A stretch of 42,960 bases of DNA, taken from positions 1 to 42,960 of the forward strand of contig NZ_MLFN01000034.1 of the NCBI RefSeq assembly GCF_002095315.1, read 5' to 3'. The notes under the pieces are model-generated. The model was not told the DNA's origin. It did no database searches and was given only the letters and a program-made list of their open reading frames with translations. This DNA comes from Pantoea conspicua (GTDB lineage: Bacteria > Pseudomonadota > Gammaproteobacteria > Enterobacterales > Enterobacteriaceae). Below are positions 9,762-19,161 of this stretch, one piece after another. The position numbers were made by a program, and so were the translations under genes. Positions within the stretch are counted from its first letter, which is position 1, and every line of letters starts with the position of its first letter.

Positions 9762-9875
9762 CATAATGCGTACACTTTTATTACCACCGAAAAGAACCAG
9801 GCGAAGATAAATTAAAAATATACTTATATAACAATAAAATAATAAGTTAACACCGAAAACCTTACCACGCCAACA

Positions 9876-9893
9876 TGTACATATTACTTTACA
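9876..9893. promoter_or_regulatory. Distal TyrR-type box
   Basis: TGTACATATTACTTTACA fits the TyrR consensus TGTAAA-N6-TTTACA, with one half-site perfect on the plus strand (TTTACA). It is about 150 bases upstream of the aroF start of transcription and about 70 bases before the acetyltransferase gene, so it could act on either. Confidence 0.5.
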
Positions 9894-9962
9894 GTACTGA
9901 TTGTTGTTTTCCTGCCTGTCGCTGTCAGAATAAATAGTCATCCTAATCCTTTTGAGCGAGCC

Positions 9963-10520
9963 ATGACTCAGACTTGCGCCAACCTTCGCCTCCGCCCTTT
10001 CACGCTTAACGATATCGCTGCGTTTACTGAAGCAGTTAACGCCTCGCTGGAGAGTCTGTTGCCCTGGATGGTCTGGGCGCACGCGGATTATCAGCCGCAT
10101 GAGGCGGAAAGCTGGATACGGTTTACGCACTGGCAACGTCTGAAAGGTGAAGCAGAAGAGTTTGCGATTGTGGATCAGCGCGATCGGCTGCTGGGCGGCG
10201 CAGGTATTCGGTTCGCCCGTCATCCCGGCGATTTTAGCGCCCTGGGCTATTGGGTACGTAGCGATGCACAGCGTCAGGGTATCGCCAGCCGCGCCGTGAT
10301 CGCGTTGCTGTCGCTGGGCTTCTCCCGTCCTGAAACACGCGGCATAGAGATTCTGGCGGCGGAAGACAACCTGGCCAGTCGGGCAGTAGCAGAGAAATGT
10401 GGTGGTGAGTTTATTGGCTGCCGCTACGGGCTGATTGTGCTGGAGAGCGGACCAGTAAATAGCGCGATTTATCATTTCCAGCGACCTGATGCCACAGGTT
10501 CGTCGCCATTGACCGGATGA
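9963..10520 (+). CDS. GNAT-family N-acetyltransferase (RimJ/RimL-like)
   Basis: A 185-residue GNAT protein of the RimJ/RimL type, substrate unknown. The acetyl-CoA binding motif A is seen as GYWVRSDAQRQGIASRA (about residues 97-113), with the pyrophosphate-binding QRQGIA loop. It is followed by the family-typical region around AAEDNLASRAVAEKCG, in which Asn and the CGG turn recur in ribosomal-protein acetyltransferase relatives. ATG 9963 follows a modest GAGCGAG ribosome binding site. It is not part of the E. coli backbone at this site and stands alone between aroF and rplS, converging on the rplS terminator. Confidence 0.8.
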   Translation: MTQTCANLRLRPFTLNDIAAFTEAVNASLESLLPWMVWAHADYQPHEAESWIRFTHWQRLKGEAEEFAIVDQRDRLLGGAGIRFARHPGDFSALGYWVRSDAQRQGIASRAVIALLSLGFSRPETRGIEILAAEDNLASRAVAEKCGGEFIGCRYGLIVLESGPVNSAIYHFQRPDATGSSPLTG

Positions 10521-10526
10521 TAAGAT

Positions 10527-10560
10527 AAAAAAAGGGGCTGGCTTCACGCCAACCCCTTGT
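10527..10560. terminator. Terminator of the rpsP-rimM-trmD-rplS operon
   Basis: On the minus strand a GC-rich hairpin pairing GGGGTTGGC with GCCAGCCCC is followed by seven T residues. It lies about 40 bases past the rplS stop and faces the acetyltransferase stop at 10520. Confidence 0.85.
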
Positions 10561-10596
10561 TTGCTATTAACTTTTAGATGTCGCGTTAGCGATACC

Positions 10597-10953
<357 letters not shown>

Positions 10954-10986
10954 TCATATCCTGGGTAAACTGATAGTCGGGGAAGA

Positions 10987-11751
10987 TCACTCTTCCACAT
11001 CATCGTTTTGTTGCTGGTGAAATTCCCGCTGGAACTCACTTAGCAACCTTGCTTGCTCTTCAGTCAGAGCCAGGTTTTCCAGAAGTTCAGGTCTTCTTAG
11101 CCAGGTACGGCCTAGCGACTGCTTCAGGCGCCAACGGCGAATATCAGCATGGTTGCCTGACAGTAATACTGCCGGAACCTCCACGCCGTCTAACACTTCA
11201 GGTCGGGTATAGTGCGGACAGTCCAGCAGCCCATCAGAGAACGAATCCTCGTCGGCTGACGCCTGCTTGCCGAGTACGCCGGGAATAAACCGGGCGACCG
11301 CGTCAATCATCGTCATCGCTGGCAGTTCCCCGCCGCTGAGAACGTAATCACCGATTGACCATTCTTCATCAATTTCGGCGTGTATTACGCGCTCATCTAT
11401 CCCTTCATAACGGCCACAGACCAGAATTAACTTGTCCCGTGCCGCCAGTTCGCAAACGCCCTGTTGGTCCAGTTTGCGCCCCTGAGGTGAAAGATATATC
11501 ACCCTGGCCCCATCACCTGCCGCTGCTTTCGCTGCGGAGATAGCATCCCGTAAGGGTTGTACCATCATCAGCATTCCCGGTCCGCCGCCGTAAGGACGAT
11601 CATCCACGGTACGGTGCCGGTCGTGCGTGAAGTCACGCGGACTCCAGCTTTGAATGCTGAGCAGACCGTTTTTTACTGCCCGGCCAGTTACCCCGTAATC
11701 GGTAATAGCGCGAAACATTTCTGGAAACAGGCTAATTACACCAATCCACAT
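10987..11751 (-). CDS. trmD: TrmD, tRNA (guanine-37-N1)-methyltransferase
   Basis: Methylates G37 next to the anticodon of tRNAs reading CNN codons, preventing +1 frameshifting; SAM is bound in a SPOUT trefoil knot. The knot motifs are present: [24 protein letters not shown] and [14 protein letters not shown]. Catalytic Asp lies in [13 protein letters not shown]. The start [13 protein letters not shown] at 11751 gives 254 residues, matching E. coli (255). A longer in-frame start at 11805 would lie inside rimM and is not used in the family. Confidence 0.97.
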   Translation of the reverse strand: MWIGVISLFPEMFRAITDYGVTGRAVKNGLLSIQSWSPRDFTHDRHRTVDDRPYGGGPGMLMMVQPLRDAISAAKAAAGDGARVIYLSPQGRKLDQQGVCELAARDKLILVCGRYEGIDERVIHAEIDEEWSIGDYVLSGGELPAMTMIDAVARFIPGVLGKQASADEDSFSDGLLDCPHYTRPEVLDGVEVPAVLLSGNHADIRRWRLKQSLGRTWLRRPELLENLALTEEQARLLSEFQREFHQQQNDDVEE

Positions 11752-11786
11752 TGTCTTCGCCGTTACGTTACCGTTCGATTCGGAGA

Positions 11787-12335
11787 TCAAAAACCAGGAT
11801 CCCAATCTACTTCAATGACGCCAGTAGAGAGATCGACTTTCCTGATAACCTGTTCATCAAGAAACGGAATTAACCGCTCCTGCACACCGAACGCATCCTT
11901 CAGGTTTGCCTTAACGACGAGAACGTCGTTCGAGCCGGTTTCCATCATATCGATGACTTTGCCCATCTCGTAGCCGTCGAGGTTAACCACCTGGCAACCC
12001 ATAAGGTCTTTCCAGTAATAGTCACCCGCTTCCAGCGATGGCAACTGCGTCGAGTCAACCTGAATTTCGCAATTGGTTAACTGAGCCGCCGCATCCCGAT
12101 CGTCAACGCCTCTGACTTTGATGATCAGGTCCTGATTGTGGTGCTTCCAACCCTCCAGTTCGATCTGCTGCCATTTACCGGCGCGCTGGATAAACCAGGG
12201 TTGGTAGTCGAAGATGCTTTCAGCGTCTTCAGTGGAGGAAAACACTTTGAGCCAGCCGCGAATACCGTAGGCGGCTCCCATTTTACCCAACACCAGCGGG
12301 TTAACAGGAGGCTGTGCGGCAAGTTGTCTGCTCAT
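11787..12335 (-). CDS. rimM: RimM, 16S rRNA processing and 30S assembly factor
   Basis: Assists maturation of the 30S head around S19 and helices 31/33b. The N-terminal RimM beta-barrel ([19 protein letters not shown]) and C-terminal PRC barrel ([12 protein letters not shown] to [12 protein letters not shown]) are both visible. Using ATG 12335 gives 182 residues, identical in length to E. coli; a GTG three codons upstream is the alternative. It follows rpsP by 18 bases. Confidence 0.96.
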   Translation of the reverse strand: MSRQLAAQPPVNPLVLGKMGAAYGIRGWLKVFSSTEDAESIFDYQPWFIQRAGKWQQIELEGWKHHNQDLIIKVRGVDDRDAAAQLTNCEIQVDSTQLPSLEAGDYYWKDLMGCQVVNLDGYEMGKVIDMMETGSNDVLVVKANLKDAFGVQERLIPFLDEQVIRKVDLSTGVIEVDWDPGF

Positions 12336-12353
12336 GCTTACCACCGTGACAGA

Positions 12354-12602
12354 TTAAGCTGCTTTCTTAGCTTCTTTGACCAGCGCGTTAACGCGATCAG
12401 AAAGCGTTGCGCCCTGGCCAACCCAGTGCTCGATACGATCCAGATCCAGACGCAGACCTTCAGCCTGACCAGATGCGATCGGGTTGAAGAAACCAACGCG
12501 CTCGATGAAACGACCGTTGCGTGCATTGCGGCTGTCAGTAACGACGACCTGATAGAACGGACGCTTTTTAGCGCCGTGACGTGCCAAACGAATTGTTACC
12601 AT
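12354..12602 (-). CDS. rpsP: Ribosomal protein S16
   Basis: 30S assembly protein, 82 residues as in E. coli. The start is [20 protein letters not shown] at 12602, behind AGGATGTT; an in-frame upstream ATG at 12689 would add 29 residues not found in S16 and would lie in the leader hairpins. First gene of the operon, transcribed from the promoter near 12690 and preceded by a terminator-like leader hairpin. Confidence 0.97.
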   Translation of the reverse strand: MVTIRLARHGAKKRPFYQVVVTDSRNARNGRFIERVGFFNPIASGQAEGLRLDLDRIEHWVGQGATLSDRVNALVKEAKKAA

Positions 12603-12620
12603 AACATCCTCTTCAGTTAA

Positions 12621-12659
12621 TAAAACACCCGGCCCCCATCGAGGAACGGGGTCCGGGTG
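12621..12659 (-). terminator. Terminator-like hairpin in the rpsP leader (possible attenuator)
   Basis: The minus-strand leader contains CACCCGG pairing with CCGGGTG plus four further G-C pairs across one mismatch, followed by TTTTATT. It lies between the predicted promoter and the rpsP start codon, so it should end part of the transcripts unless relieved. As I recall, a similar structure was described for the E. coli trmD operon. Confidence 0.6.
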
Positions 12660-12678
12660 CTGTATAAAAAGCCCGAAA

Positions 12679-12706
12679 ATTTTACTCATTTTGGCGCAAA
12701 AAGCAA
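12679..12706 (-). promoter_or_regulatory. Sigma-70 promoter of the rpsP operon
   Basis: TTGCTT (rc of 12701-12706) and TAAAAT (rc of 12679-12684) are separated by 16 bases on the minus strand. Transcription would start near 12672. It sits between the ffh stop and rpsP. Confidence 0.65.
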
Positions 12707-12743
12707 CCTAAACCGCGTCCTTTCGGGCTTTTTTGTGGAACAC

Positions 12744-14105
12744 TTAGCGTCCAGGGAAACCTGGCGGCATCATGCCTTTCATGCCGCGCATCATTTTCGC
12801 CATTCCGCCCTTCTTCATTTTCTTCATCATACGCTGCATGTCGTCGAACTGCTTCAGTAAGCGGTTAACGTCCTGCACCTGCATACCGGAGCCGGTTGCA
12901 ATACGGCGCTTGCGTGAGCCTTTGATGATTTCTGGCTTTTCGCGCTCTTTACGCGTCATCGAGTTGATGATCGCTTCCATGCGCACCAGCACTTTATCAT
13001 CCATCTGTGACTTTACGTTGTCCGGCAGCTGTCCCATGCCAGGCAGTTTGCCCATCAGGCTGGCCATCCCGCCCATGTTACGCATCTGCTTCAGCTGCTC
13101 AAGGAAGTCATTAAGATCGAAACCGTCACCGGTTTTTAACTTCTTCGCCAGCTTTTCCGCCTGCTCGCGGTCAACCTTGCTTTCAATATCTTCGATAAGC
13201 GACAGCACATCGCCCATGCCGAGGATACGTGAGGCGATACGCTCCGGGTAGAACGGCTCCAGGGCTTCGGTCTTCTCACCGACACCCATGAACTTAATCG
13301 GCTTGCCGGTGATATGACGAATCGACAGCGCCGCACCACCGCGTGCATCACCATCCACTTTGGTCAGGATAACCCCGGTGAGCGGCAGTGCTTCGTTAAA
13401 GGCTTTGGCAGTATTCGCCGCATCCTGGCCGGTCATGGCATCGACGACAAACAGGGTTTCTACCGGATTAATCGCGGCATGAACCTGTTTGATTTCGTCC
13501 ATCATCGCTTCGTCTACGTGCAGACGACCCGCAGTATCCACCAGCAGCACATCGTAGAACTTCAGGCGCGCTTCGCGCAGCGCATTGTTCACAATGTCGA
13601 CCGGTTTCTGGCTCAGATCGGACGGACAGAAGTCAACGCCGACCTGTTGCGCCAGCGTTTCCAGCTGTTTAATCGCCGCCGGACGATAGACGTCGGCAGA
13701 CACCACTAATACTTTCTTTTTGTGCTTTTCGCGCAGGAATTTACCCAGCTTACCGACGCTGGTGGTTTTACCCGCACCCTGCAGACCCGCCATCAGCACC
13801 ACGGCCGGTGGCTGTGACGCCAGATCCAGCGCGTTGTTTTCTGCACCCATCGCCGTAACCAGTTCGTTACGGACAATCTTGATGAACTCCTGACCCGGCG
13901 TCAGACTTTTATTCACATCGTGCCCAACCGCGCTCTCTTTCACGCGATTTATGAAGTCACGCACGACCGGCAGCGCAACGTCAGCCTCAAGCAGTGCCAT
14001 GCGAACTTCACGCAGGGTCTCTTTGATGTTCTCTTCAGTCAGCCTTCCGCGGCCGCTGATATTTTTCAGGGTTTGCGATAAACGATCGGTTAAATTATCA
14101 AACAT
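12744..14105 (-). CDS. ffh: Ffh, signal recognition particle protein
   Basis: GTPase that with 4.5S RNA targets nascent inner-membrane proteins to FtsY. The 453-residue product equals the E. coli length. An N-terminal helical N domain is followed by the G domain, with GLQGAGKTT (about 107-115), VDTAGRLHVDE and TKVDGDARGG. The C-terminal M domain is very Met-rich (RMMKKMKKGGMAKMMRG), with the RNA-binding GSGMQVQDVN. It is monocistronic and divergent from ypjD. Confidence 0.98.
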   Translation of the reverse strand: MFDNLTDRLSQTLKNISGRGRLTEENIKETLREVRMALLEADVALPVVRDFINRVKESAVGHDVNKSLTPGQEFIKIVRNELVTAMGAENNALDLASQPPAVVLMAGLQGAGKTTSVGKLGKFLREKHKKKVLVVSADVYRPAAIKQLETLAQQVGVDFCPSDLSQKPVDIVNNALREARLKFYDVLLVDTAGRLHVDEAMMDEIKQVHAAINPVETLFVVDAMTGQDAANTAKAFNEALPLTGVILTKVDGDARGGAALSIRHITGKPIKFMGVGEKTEALEPFYPERIASRILGMGDVLSLIEDIESKVDREQAEKLAKKLKTGDGFDLNDFLEQLKQMRNMGGMASLMGKLPGMGQLPDNVKSQMDDKVLVRMEAIINSMTRKEREKPEIIKGSRKRRIATGSGMQVQDVNRLLKQFDDMQRMMKKMKKGGMAKMMRGMKGMMPPGFPGR

Positions 14106-14204
14106 GGTCTCTCACTTAAAAAGATCGCGAGGCGCCTGATCGGCAGAATGCGGCGGATTATAACACGAAGGCTCAGCGATCTCTGCAATTGCCCCTGAGA
14201 TCGT

Positions 14205-14233
14205 TTGGTGCCAGCTGCCGCTGGCGCTATACT
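14205..14233 (+). promoter_or_regulatory. Probable promoter of ypjD-yfjD
   Basis: TTGGTG (14205-14210) and TATACT (14228-14233) are 17 bases apart, about 38 bases before the ypjD start. The -10 is good and the -35 modest. Confidence 0.45.
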
Positions 14234-14270
14234 GCTGTTTTCCTTATCTGACTGATACCCGAAAGGATCT

Positions 14271-15071
14271 ATGTTCGTTTTCGCGATAGTGGCGCTGTTA
14301 GCCTACTCCCTTAGTCTTGCACTGATCGTTCCCAGCCTGTTGAAACGTAACGGCGGCTGGCGGCGAATGGCGATGCTTTCTGCCTGCGTGGCGCTGATTA
14401 CGCACGCGGTGGCTTTGCAGCAACGTATTTTTGCCGTCGATAGCGGACAAAACCTCAGCCTGCTGAATATCGGCTCACTGGTTAGTCTGTTGATCTGTGC
14501 CATCATGACCATTGTGGCGTCCCGCAACCGTGGCTGGTTACTGCTGCCGATTGTTTATAGTTTCGCCCTGATCAACCTCGCCTTTGCCACTTTTGTGCCC
14601 AATGCGTTCATCACCCATCTGGAAACCACCCCAGGCATGATGATTCATATCGGCCTGTCGCTGTTTGCCTATGCCACGCTGATTATTGCGGCACTCTATG
14701 CGCTGCAGCTGGCGTGGATCGATTATCAGCTGAAAAACAAACGGCTGGCCTTTACCCAGGATATGCCACCGCTGCTGACGATTGAGCGTAAGATGTTTCA
14801 TATTACGCAGGTCGGCGTGGTGCTGCTGACGCTGGTACTCTGTACTGGCCTGTTTTACATGCAGGATCTGTTCAGCGCGGAAAACGTCGATAAAGCGGTG
14901 CTCTCGATCATCGCCTGGTTTGTTTATATCGTTTTGCTGTGGGGACACTATCATGAAGGTTGGCGTGGGCGTCGTGTGGTGTGGTTTAACTGCAGCGGCG
15001 CGTTGTTGTTAACCATGGCCTACTTTGGCAGTCGCATCTTACAGCACCTGCTTATCCCTACCTCTCGTTAA
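14271..15071 (+). CDS. ypjD: YpjD, inner-membrane protein of the CcsA/cytochrome c assembly family
   Basis: A 266-residue polytopic membrane protein with about eight hydrophobic segments and the CcmF/CcsA-like fold of cytochrome c assembly proteins. The WGHYHEGW stretch near the C-terminus resembles the conserved C-terminal region of this family. E. coli YpjD (also called CorE in other work) is of similar length and lies in the same place beside yfjD; a role with magnesium/cobalt handling has been proposed from that pairing. The ribosome binding site is AAAGGAT before ATG 14271. yfjD follows after 15 bases. Confidence 0.88.
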   Translation: MFVFAIVALLAYSLSLALIVPSLLKRNGGWRRMAMLSACVALITHAVALQQRIFAVDSGQNLSLLNIGSLVSLLICAIMTIVASRNRGWLLLPIVYSFALINLAFATFVPNAFITHLETTPGMMIHIGLSLFAYATLIIAALYALQLAWIDYQLKNKRLAFTQDMPPLLTIERKMFHITQVGVVLLTLVLCTGLFYMQDLFSAENVDKAVLSIIAWFVYIVLLWGHYHEGWRGRRVVWFNCSGALLLTMAYFGSRILQHLLIPTSR

Positions 15072-15086
15072 AAAGGAAGTTCTGCG

Positions 15087-16373
15087 TTGGAACATGTTTC
15101 AACCACCACGCTGATTGTTACGCTGATCATCATGGTGCTGGTTTCGGCTTATTTTTCTGGCTCCGAAACCGGCATGATGACCCTCAATCGCTACAAGCTG
15201 CGCCATCAGGCTAAAAATGGCCACCGCGCTGCCCGTCGCGTCGAAAAGTTGCTGCGTCGCCCTGACCGCCTGATCAGCCTGGTGCTGATTGGCAATAACC
15301 TGGTCAACATTCTTGCCTCTGCCCTTAGCACCATCGTCGGGATGCGCCTCTATGGCGATGCCGGCGTCGCTATCGCCACCGGCGTGCTGACCTTCGTGGT
15401 GCTGGTGTTTGCCGAAGTGTTACCGAAAACCATAGCCGCGCTCTATCCGGAGAAGGTCGCCTATCCCAGTAGTTTCCTGCTGGGTCCGTTGCAGTACGTT
15501 ATGCTGCCGCTGGTCTGGTTGCTGAACACCATTACCCGGCTGTTGATGCGGCTGGTCGGCATTCGCACCGATGGATCGGTCAACTCCGCGCTGAGCAAAG
15601 AAGAGCTGCGCACCATCGTTTACGAGTCACGTAATCTGATATCACGCCGTAATCAGGACATGCTGCTATCGGTGCTCGATCTGGAGAAGGTCAGCGTGGA
15701 TGACATCATGGTGCCGCGTAATGAGATCGTCGGTATTAACATCAACGATGACTGGAAGTCGGTGGTGCGTCAGTTAAGTCATTCGCCGCACGGTCGCATC
15801 GTGCTGTTCCGTGATTCGCTGGACGACTGCGTCGGGATGCTGCGGGTGCGTGAAGCCTGGCGCATGATGACCGAGAAAAAAGAGTTCACCAAAGAGACGC
15901 TGCTGCGCGCTGCGGATGAGATCTATTACATCCCGGAGGGCACACCGCTTAACACCCAACTGGTGAAGTTCCAGCGTAATAAGAAGAAAGCCGGATTGGT
16001 GGTCGATGAGTATGGCGATATCAAAGGACTGGTGACGATAGAAGATATTCTGGAAGAGATCGTGGGTGATTTTACCACCTCGATGTCACCGTCGCTGGCT
16101 GAAGAAGTGATGCCGCAGAATGATGGCTCGGTGCTGGTTGAAGGCAGCGCTAACGTGCGTGAAATCAACAAGGCGTTTAACTGGCATCTGCCAGAGCAGG
16201 AGGCCCGCACCATCAATGGCATGCTGCTGGAGGTGCTGGAAGAGATCCCTGAGAGAGAGACCCGGGTGCAAATCAGTCAGTACAATATCGACATCCTCGA
16301 TGTGCAGGACAACATGATCAAGCAGGTCCGTATCACACCAACCACGCCGTTAAAGAAATCTATCGGCTCTTAA
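15087..16373 (+). CDS. yfjD: YfjD (CorB-like) CNNM/CBS-domain magnesium transport protein
   Basis: A 428-residue protein, the same length as E. coli YfjD. The N-terminal DUF21/CNNM membrane domain (about 1-190, with SGSETGMMTLNRY, LVLIGNNLVNILAS and EVLPKTIAA) is followed by a CBS pair (DDIMVPRNEIVGI to LVVDEYGDIKGLVTIEDILEEIVGD). A C-terminal CorC_HlyC domain follows. The family exports or exchanges Mg2+/Co2+. The start is an unusual TTG at 15087, chosen because AAGGAAG lies seven bases upstream and MEHVSTTTL matches E. coli MEHISTTTL. Second gene of an operon with ypjD. Confidence 0.93.
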   Translation: MEHVSTTTLIVTLIIMVLVSAYFSGSETGMMTLNRYKLRHQAKNGHRAARRVEKLLRRPDRLISLVLIGNNLVNILASALSTIVGMRLYGDAGVAIATGVLTFVVLVFAEVLPKTIAALYPEKVAYPSSFLLGPLQYVMLPLVWLLNTITRLLMRLVGIRTDGSVNSALSKEELRTIVYESRNLISRRNQDMLLSVLDLEKVSVDDIMVPRNEIVGININDDWKSVVRQLSHSPHGRIVLFRDSLDDCVGMLRVREAWRMMTEKKEFTKETLLRAADEIYYIPEGTPLNTQLVKFQRNKKKAGLVVDEYGDIKGLVTIEDILEEIVGDFTTSMSPSLAEEVMPQNDGSVLVEGSANVREINKAFNWHLPEQEARTINGMLLEVLEEIPERETRVQISQYNIDILDVQDNMIKQVRITPTTPLKKSIGS

Positions 16374-16378
16374 GCCAT

Positions 16379-16411
16379 AAAAAAACGCCGCGATAATGCG
16401 GCGTTTTTTTT
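16379..16411. terminator. Bidirectional terminator between yfjD and luxS
   Basis: Stem ACGCCGC/GCGGCGT with loop GATAAT, flanked by an A run and a run of eight T residues. It lies between the two convergent stop codons. Confidence 0.93.
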
Positions 16412-16427
16412 AGCAGATAAGTCCTGA

Positions 16428-16943
16428 CTAGATGTGCAGTTCTTTCAGCTTTTCAGCAGGCAGTTTCAGATCATCGTTGTGGTTTACACCGATCTCATGT
16501 GCCAGCACATTGCGGGCGATCTGCTGCGCTTCTTCCAGCGAGTGTAGCTTGTAGCTGCCGCACTGGTATTCGTTCAGCTCTGGGATTTGATTCTGATCTT
16601 TTACTTTCAGAACGTCTTCCATCGCCCCTTTCCACGCTTTTGCGACGCGCTGCTCGTCTGGCGTACCGATCAGGCTCATGTAGAAGCCAGTGCGGCAACC
16701 CATTGGCGAAATATCAACGATTTCTACGCCGTCACCGTTCAGATGGTTACGCATGAAACCGGCAAACAGGTGCTCCAGCGTATGAATGCCACGCTCAGTG
16801 AGGATATCAATGTTCGGGCGGCAAAAACGCAGGTCAAAAACGGTAATCGTATCGCCATGCGGAGTCTTCATGGTTTTCGCAACGCGTACGGCGGGTGCGG
16901 CCATGATAGTGTGATCAACGGTAAAACTGTCCAGTAGTGGCAT
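16428..16943 (-). CDS. luxS: LuxS, S-ribosylhomocysteine lyase
   Basis: Cleaves S-ribosylhomocysteine to homocysteine and DPD, the precursor of autoinducer AI-2, in the activated methyl cycle. The 171-residue product has the metal motif HTLEH (His54, Glu57, His58), the catalytic Cys in [10 protein letters not shown] (Cys83) and the third ligand Cys in YQCGS (Cys128). Start ATG 16943 follows a strong GGAGGT. It lies between yfjD and the divergently transcribed micA, as in E. coli. Confidence 0.98.
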   Translation of the reverse strand: MPLLDSFTVDHTIMAAPAVRVAKTMKTPHGDTITVFDLRFCRPNIDILTERGIHTLEHLFAGFMRNHLNGDGVEIVDISPMGCRTGFYMSLIGTPDEQRVAKAWKGAMEDVLKVKDQNQIPELNEYQCGSYKLHSLEEAQQIARNVLAHEIGVNHNDDLKLPAEKLKELHI

Positions 16944-16981
16944 ACGTCACCTCCTGTTTTAAGAATTTTTTTTGAAACGAT

Positions 16982-17009
16982 GAAACTTTTCTGTTCGCCC
17001 AACGTCTGA
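16982..17009 (+). promoter_or_regulatory. Sigma-E promoter of micA
   Basis: GAAACTT (16982-16988) and TCTGA (17005-17009) are 16 bases apart, the sigma-E pattern GGAACTT-N16-TCTGA. The start of MicA at 17016 is seven bases downstream. Confidence 0.8.
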
Positions 17010-17015
17010 ATATAT

Positions 17016-17088
17016 GAAAGACGCGCATTTGTTATCATCATCCCTGACAACAGAGATGTTAATTTGGCCACATTGATGTGGCCTTTTT
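17016..17088 (+). ncRNA. micA: MicA small RNA
   Basis: Hfq-dependent antisense regulator that represses ompA and other outer-membrane protein mRNAs during envelope stress. The 5' end GAAAGACGCGCATTTGTTAT is the MicA seed region as I know it from E. coli, followed by the conserved ATCATCATCCCTG. It ends in the terminator hairpin GGCCACAT/ATGTGGCC (17066-17083) and five T residues. The middle (ACAACAGAGATGTTAATT) varies from E. coli. It is located between luxS and gshA, exactly as in E. coli, opposite in strand to both. Confidence 0.9.
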
Positions 17089-17093
17089 CTTTT

Positions 17094-18659
17094 CTACCCT
17101 TCCCGGCTCGCCAGATAGGCTTCTAAATCCAGACTATCACTTGCTTCAAGCGCCTGCTGTGCCGCTACTGATTCCTGCGCCTGACGGCTGAAATCGTCTT
17201 CGGTCAGTACTTCCAGCGGCTCTTCGCAAAGCAGGTGGCGATACTGTTCAGCTAACGCCACGCCGGTATCGGTTACACCATTGTCCTTCATCGCCTGAAG
17301 GATGCGCGCCGAATAGGTTAGCTCAGGATCGTCGAACGATGCCACCAGTTGATCGCAAACTTGTTGATATTGCGTGCTGCCCTGGTTGTTGCTGTCTAAT
17401 ACTTCCGCAACCCGACGCAGATCGGCAAACAATGTTTTGCCGACTTCAACCAGCGAATGCTCCGCTTCACCACAGCCCACCGCGATTTTCTGATCGGGTT
17501 TGCGCCCTTCCAGCACCACCCGGTTCCAGTTTTTGCGGGTACACTGCAGCTCGTCAGCGCTCATTTCCGGCGCGTCTGCCAGCGTACACCAGATCAGGAA
17601 CAGGTCGAGGAAGCGAACCTGGTTCTCGTCAACACCAATTGCCGAGAACGGGTTGATATCCAGCGAACGCACTTCAATGTACTCAATACCGCCACGCAGC
17701 AGCGCATCAGAAGGCGCTTCTCCTGAGCGTGTGACGCGCTTCGGCCGGATAGGTGCATAGAGCTCATTTTCAATCTGCAGTACATTGGTATTGAGCTGGA
17801 GCCAGTTTCCGTCGGCATCTTTGGTGCCCATTTCAGCAAATTCTTCTGACGGGGTCTTGATCGCTTTCTTCAGCGCCGTGACATAACCTTCCAGTGAGTT
17901 AAAGGTAATGCCCAGCGAGCTCTGGGATTTGTTGGTGTAGCCTAAATCACTCAGACGCAGCGAGGTGGCATACGGCAGCCACATCGTATCTTTATCGTTG
18001 GTTTCGAATGGCAGCGCGCTCTCGCGGCCCTGCAGGAAGCTGGAACTGATGGCAGGCGATGCGCCAAACAGATAGGGGATCACCCAGCCAAAACGGTAAT
18101 AGTTGCGGATCAGTCGCAGATAGCCGGCAGAGATGGTCTCTTTACCGCTTTCCTGATCTTTCACATCGGCCCACTCCTGCCAGAAAGAGAGCGGCAGCGA
18201 GAAGTTATAGTGAATGCCGGAGATGGTCTGCATCAGCGCGCCGTAGCGGTTCTTCAGCCCTTCACGGTACAGCGTTTTCATCTGACCGATATTCGATTTG
18301 CCGTACTGCGCCAGTTCAATTTTATCCGCATCGACAATCTCGCACGGCATGCTAAAGGGCCACATACGCTCTTCACCGAGTTCACGGGCGACATGACGAT
18401 GAATATCACGCAGGAATGCCAGCATGTGATCAATGCTGTGATCCACTGGGGTAATAAACTCCAGCAGGGTTTCGGCAAAGTCGGTGGTGATCCAGTCATG
18501 CTTCAGCGCCGATCCGAGTGATTCGGGATGGCCGCTTTCCGCCAGTTTACCGTCTGCCTGCACGCGCAACGTTTCACGTTCGATGCCACGGCCGATACCC
18601 TTGAGGGCATCAGGATGCGCTTCCAGCCAGGAGAGCGCTTTAGATACGTCCGGGATCAC
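17094..18659 (-). CDS. gshA: GshA, glutamate-cysteine ligase
   Basis: ATP-dependent first step of glutathione synthesis, joining the gamma-carboxyl of Glu to Cys. The product follows the E. coli class along its length: [79 protein letters not shown] and [16 protein letters not shown]. The start chosen is GTG 18659 ([11 protein letters not shown]), behind a strong GGGAGG; it gives 521 residues (E. coli 518). The in-frame ATG at 18701 and the longer frame to 18869 have no such support. The hairpin right after the stop belongs to MicA on the other strand but could also slow gshA transcription. Confidence 0.95.
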   Translation of the reverse strand: MIPDVSKALSWLEAHPDALKGIGRGIERETLRVQADGKLAESGHPESLGSALKHDWITTDFAETLLEFITPVDHSIDHMLAFLRDIHRHVARELGEERMWPFSMPCEIVDADKIELAQYGKSNIGQMKTLYREGLKNRYGALMQTISGIHYNFSLPLSFWQEWADVKDQESGKETISAGYLRLIRNYYRFGWVIPYLFGASPAISSSFLQGRESALPFETNDKDTMWLPYATSLRLSDLGYTNKSQSSLGITFNSLEGYVTALKKAIKTPSEEFAEMGTKDADGNWLQLNTNVLQIENELYAPIRPKRVTRSGEAPSDALLRGGIEYIEVRSLDINPFSAIGVDENQVRFLDLFLIWCTLADAPEMSADELQCTRKNWNRVVLEGRKPDQKIAVGCGEAEHSLVEVGKTLFADLRRVAEVLDSNNQGSTQYQQVCDQLVASFDDPELTYSARILQAMKDNGVTDTGVALAEQYRHLLCEEPLEVLTEDDFSRQAQESVAAQQALEASDSLDLEAYLASREG

Positions 18660-18732
18660 ATTAACCTCCCGCTGTGAGAATAATTTATTTTTGTTCAGCA
18701 TAATGTTAACCGTAGCCTCGAATCTGTGCGAA

Positions 18733-19161
18733 TCAATGCCACCATTGCATTCCCTGTAAAGTGGCGGTCGCGATAACGATATAACGCAGTGTTTTACCGA
18801 CAGCGAGAAACAACATCGCAGGTAACCAGGCGAAGCGTAACCAGCCTGCAAGCACGCAGAGCAGATCACCTACCACCGGCAACCAGCTAAATAACAGTGC
18901 TGCAGGACCCAATCGGTGCAACCACGTCATTGCTGTGTCATGCCATCGCCCCTGACGTTTTAACGGCAGCAAGCGACCAAGAAAAATGTTGGTTAAGCCG
19001 CCCAAGGTGTTCCCCAGTGATGCGGCCAAAAGCAACCCGTAAACTGACGTCTTTTTTGCAATTACTAGTGCTATCAGCAGTGCTTCAGAGCTTCCCGGCA
19101 GGAGCGTCGCACTTAAAAAACTGCTGCCAAACAGTGAGGCATAAGCGAGCGAGTCACTCAC
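18733..19161 (-). CDS. yqaA: YqaA, DedA-related inner-membrane protein
   Basis: A 142-residue membrane protein, the same length as E. coli YqaA, in the DedA/SNARE-associated (VTT) superfamily. Conserved stretches include [26 protein letters not shown] and [18 protein letters not shown]. Function is not established. The start is GTG 19161, overlapping the yqaB stop as GTGA (four-base overlap), so it is probably coupled to yqaB. Confidence 0.9.
   Translation of the reverse strand: MSDSLAYASLFGSSFLSATLLPGSSEALLIALVIAKKTSVYGLLLAASLGNTLGGLTNIFLGRLLPLKRQGRWHDTAMTWLHRLGPAALLFSWLPVVGDLLCVLAGWLRFAWLPAMLFLAVGKTLRYIVIATATLQGMQWWH

Noticed and set aside
11752..11805. N-terminal extension of TrmD by 18 residues
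   Set aside because: It would start inside rimM and is absent from the family; [13 protein letters not shown] at 11751 is the conserved N-terminus.
17066..17083. Hairpin after gshA as a gshA terminator
   Set aside because: The T tract is on the plus strand, so it is the MicA terminator; only a secondary effect on gshA is possible.
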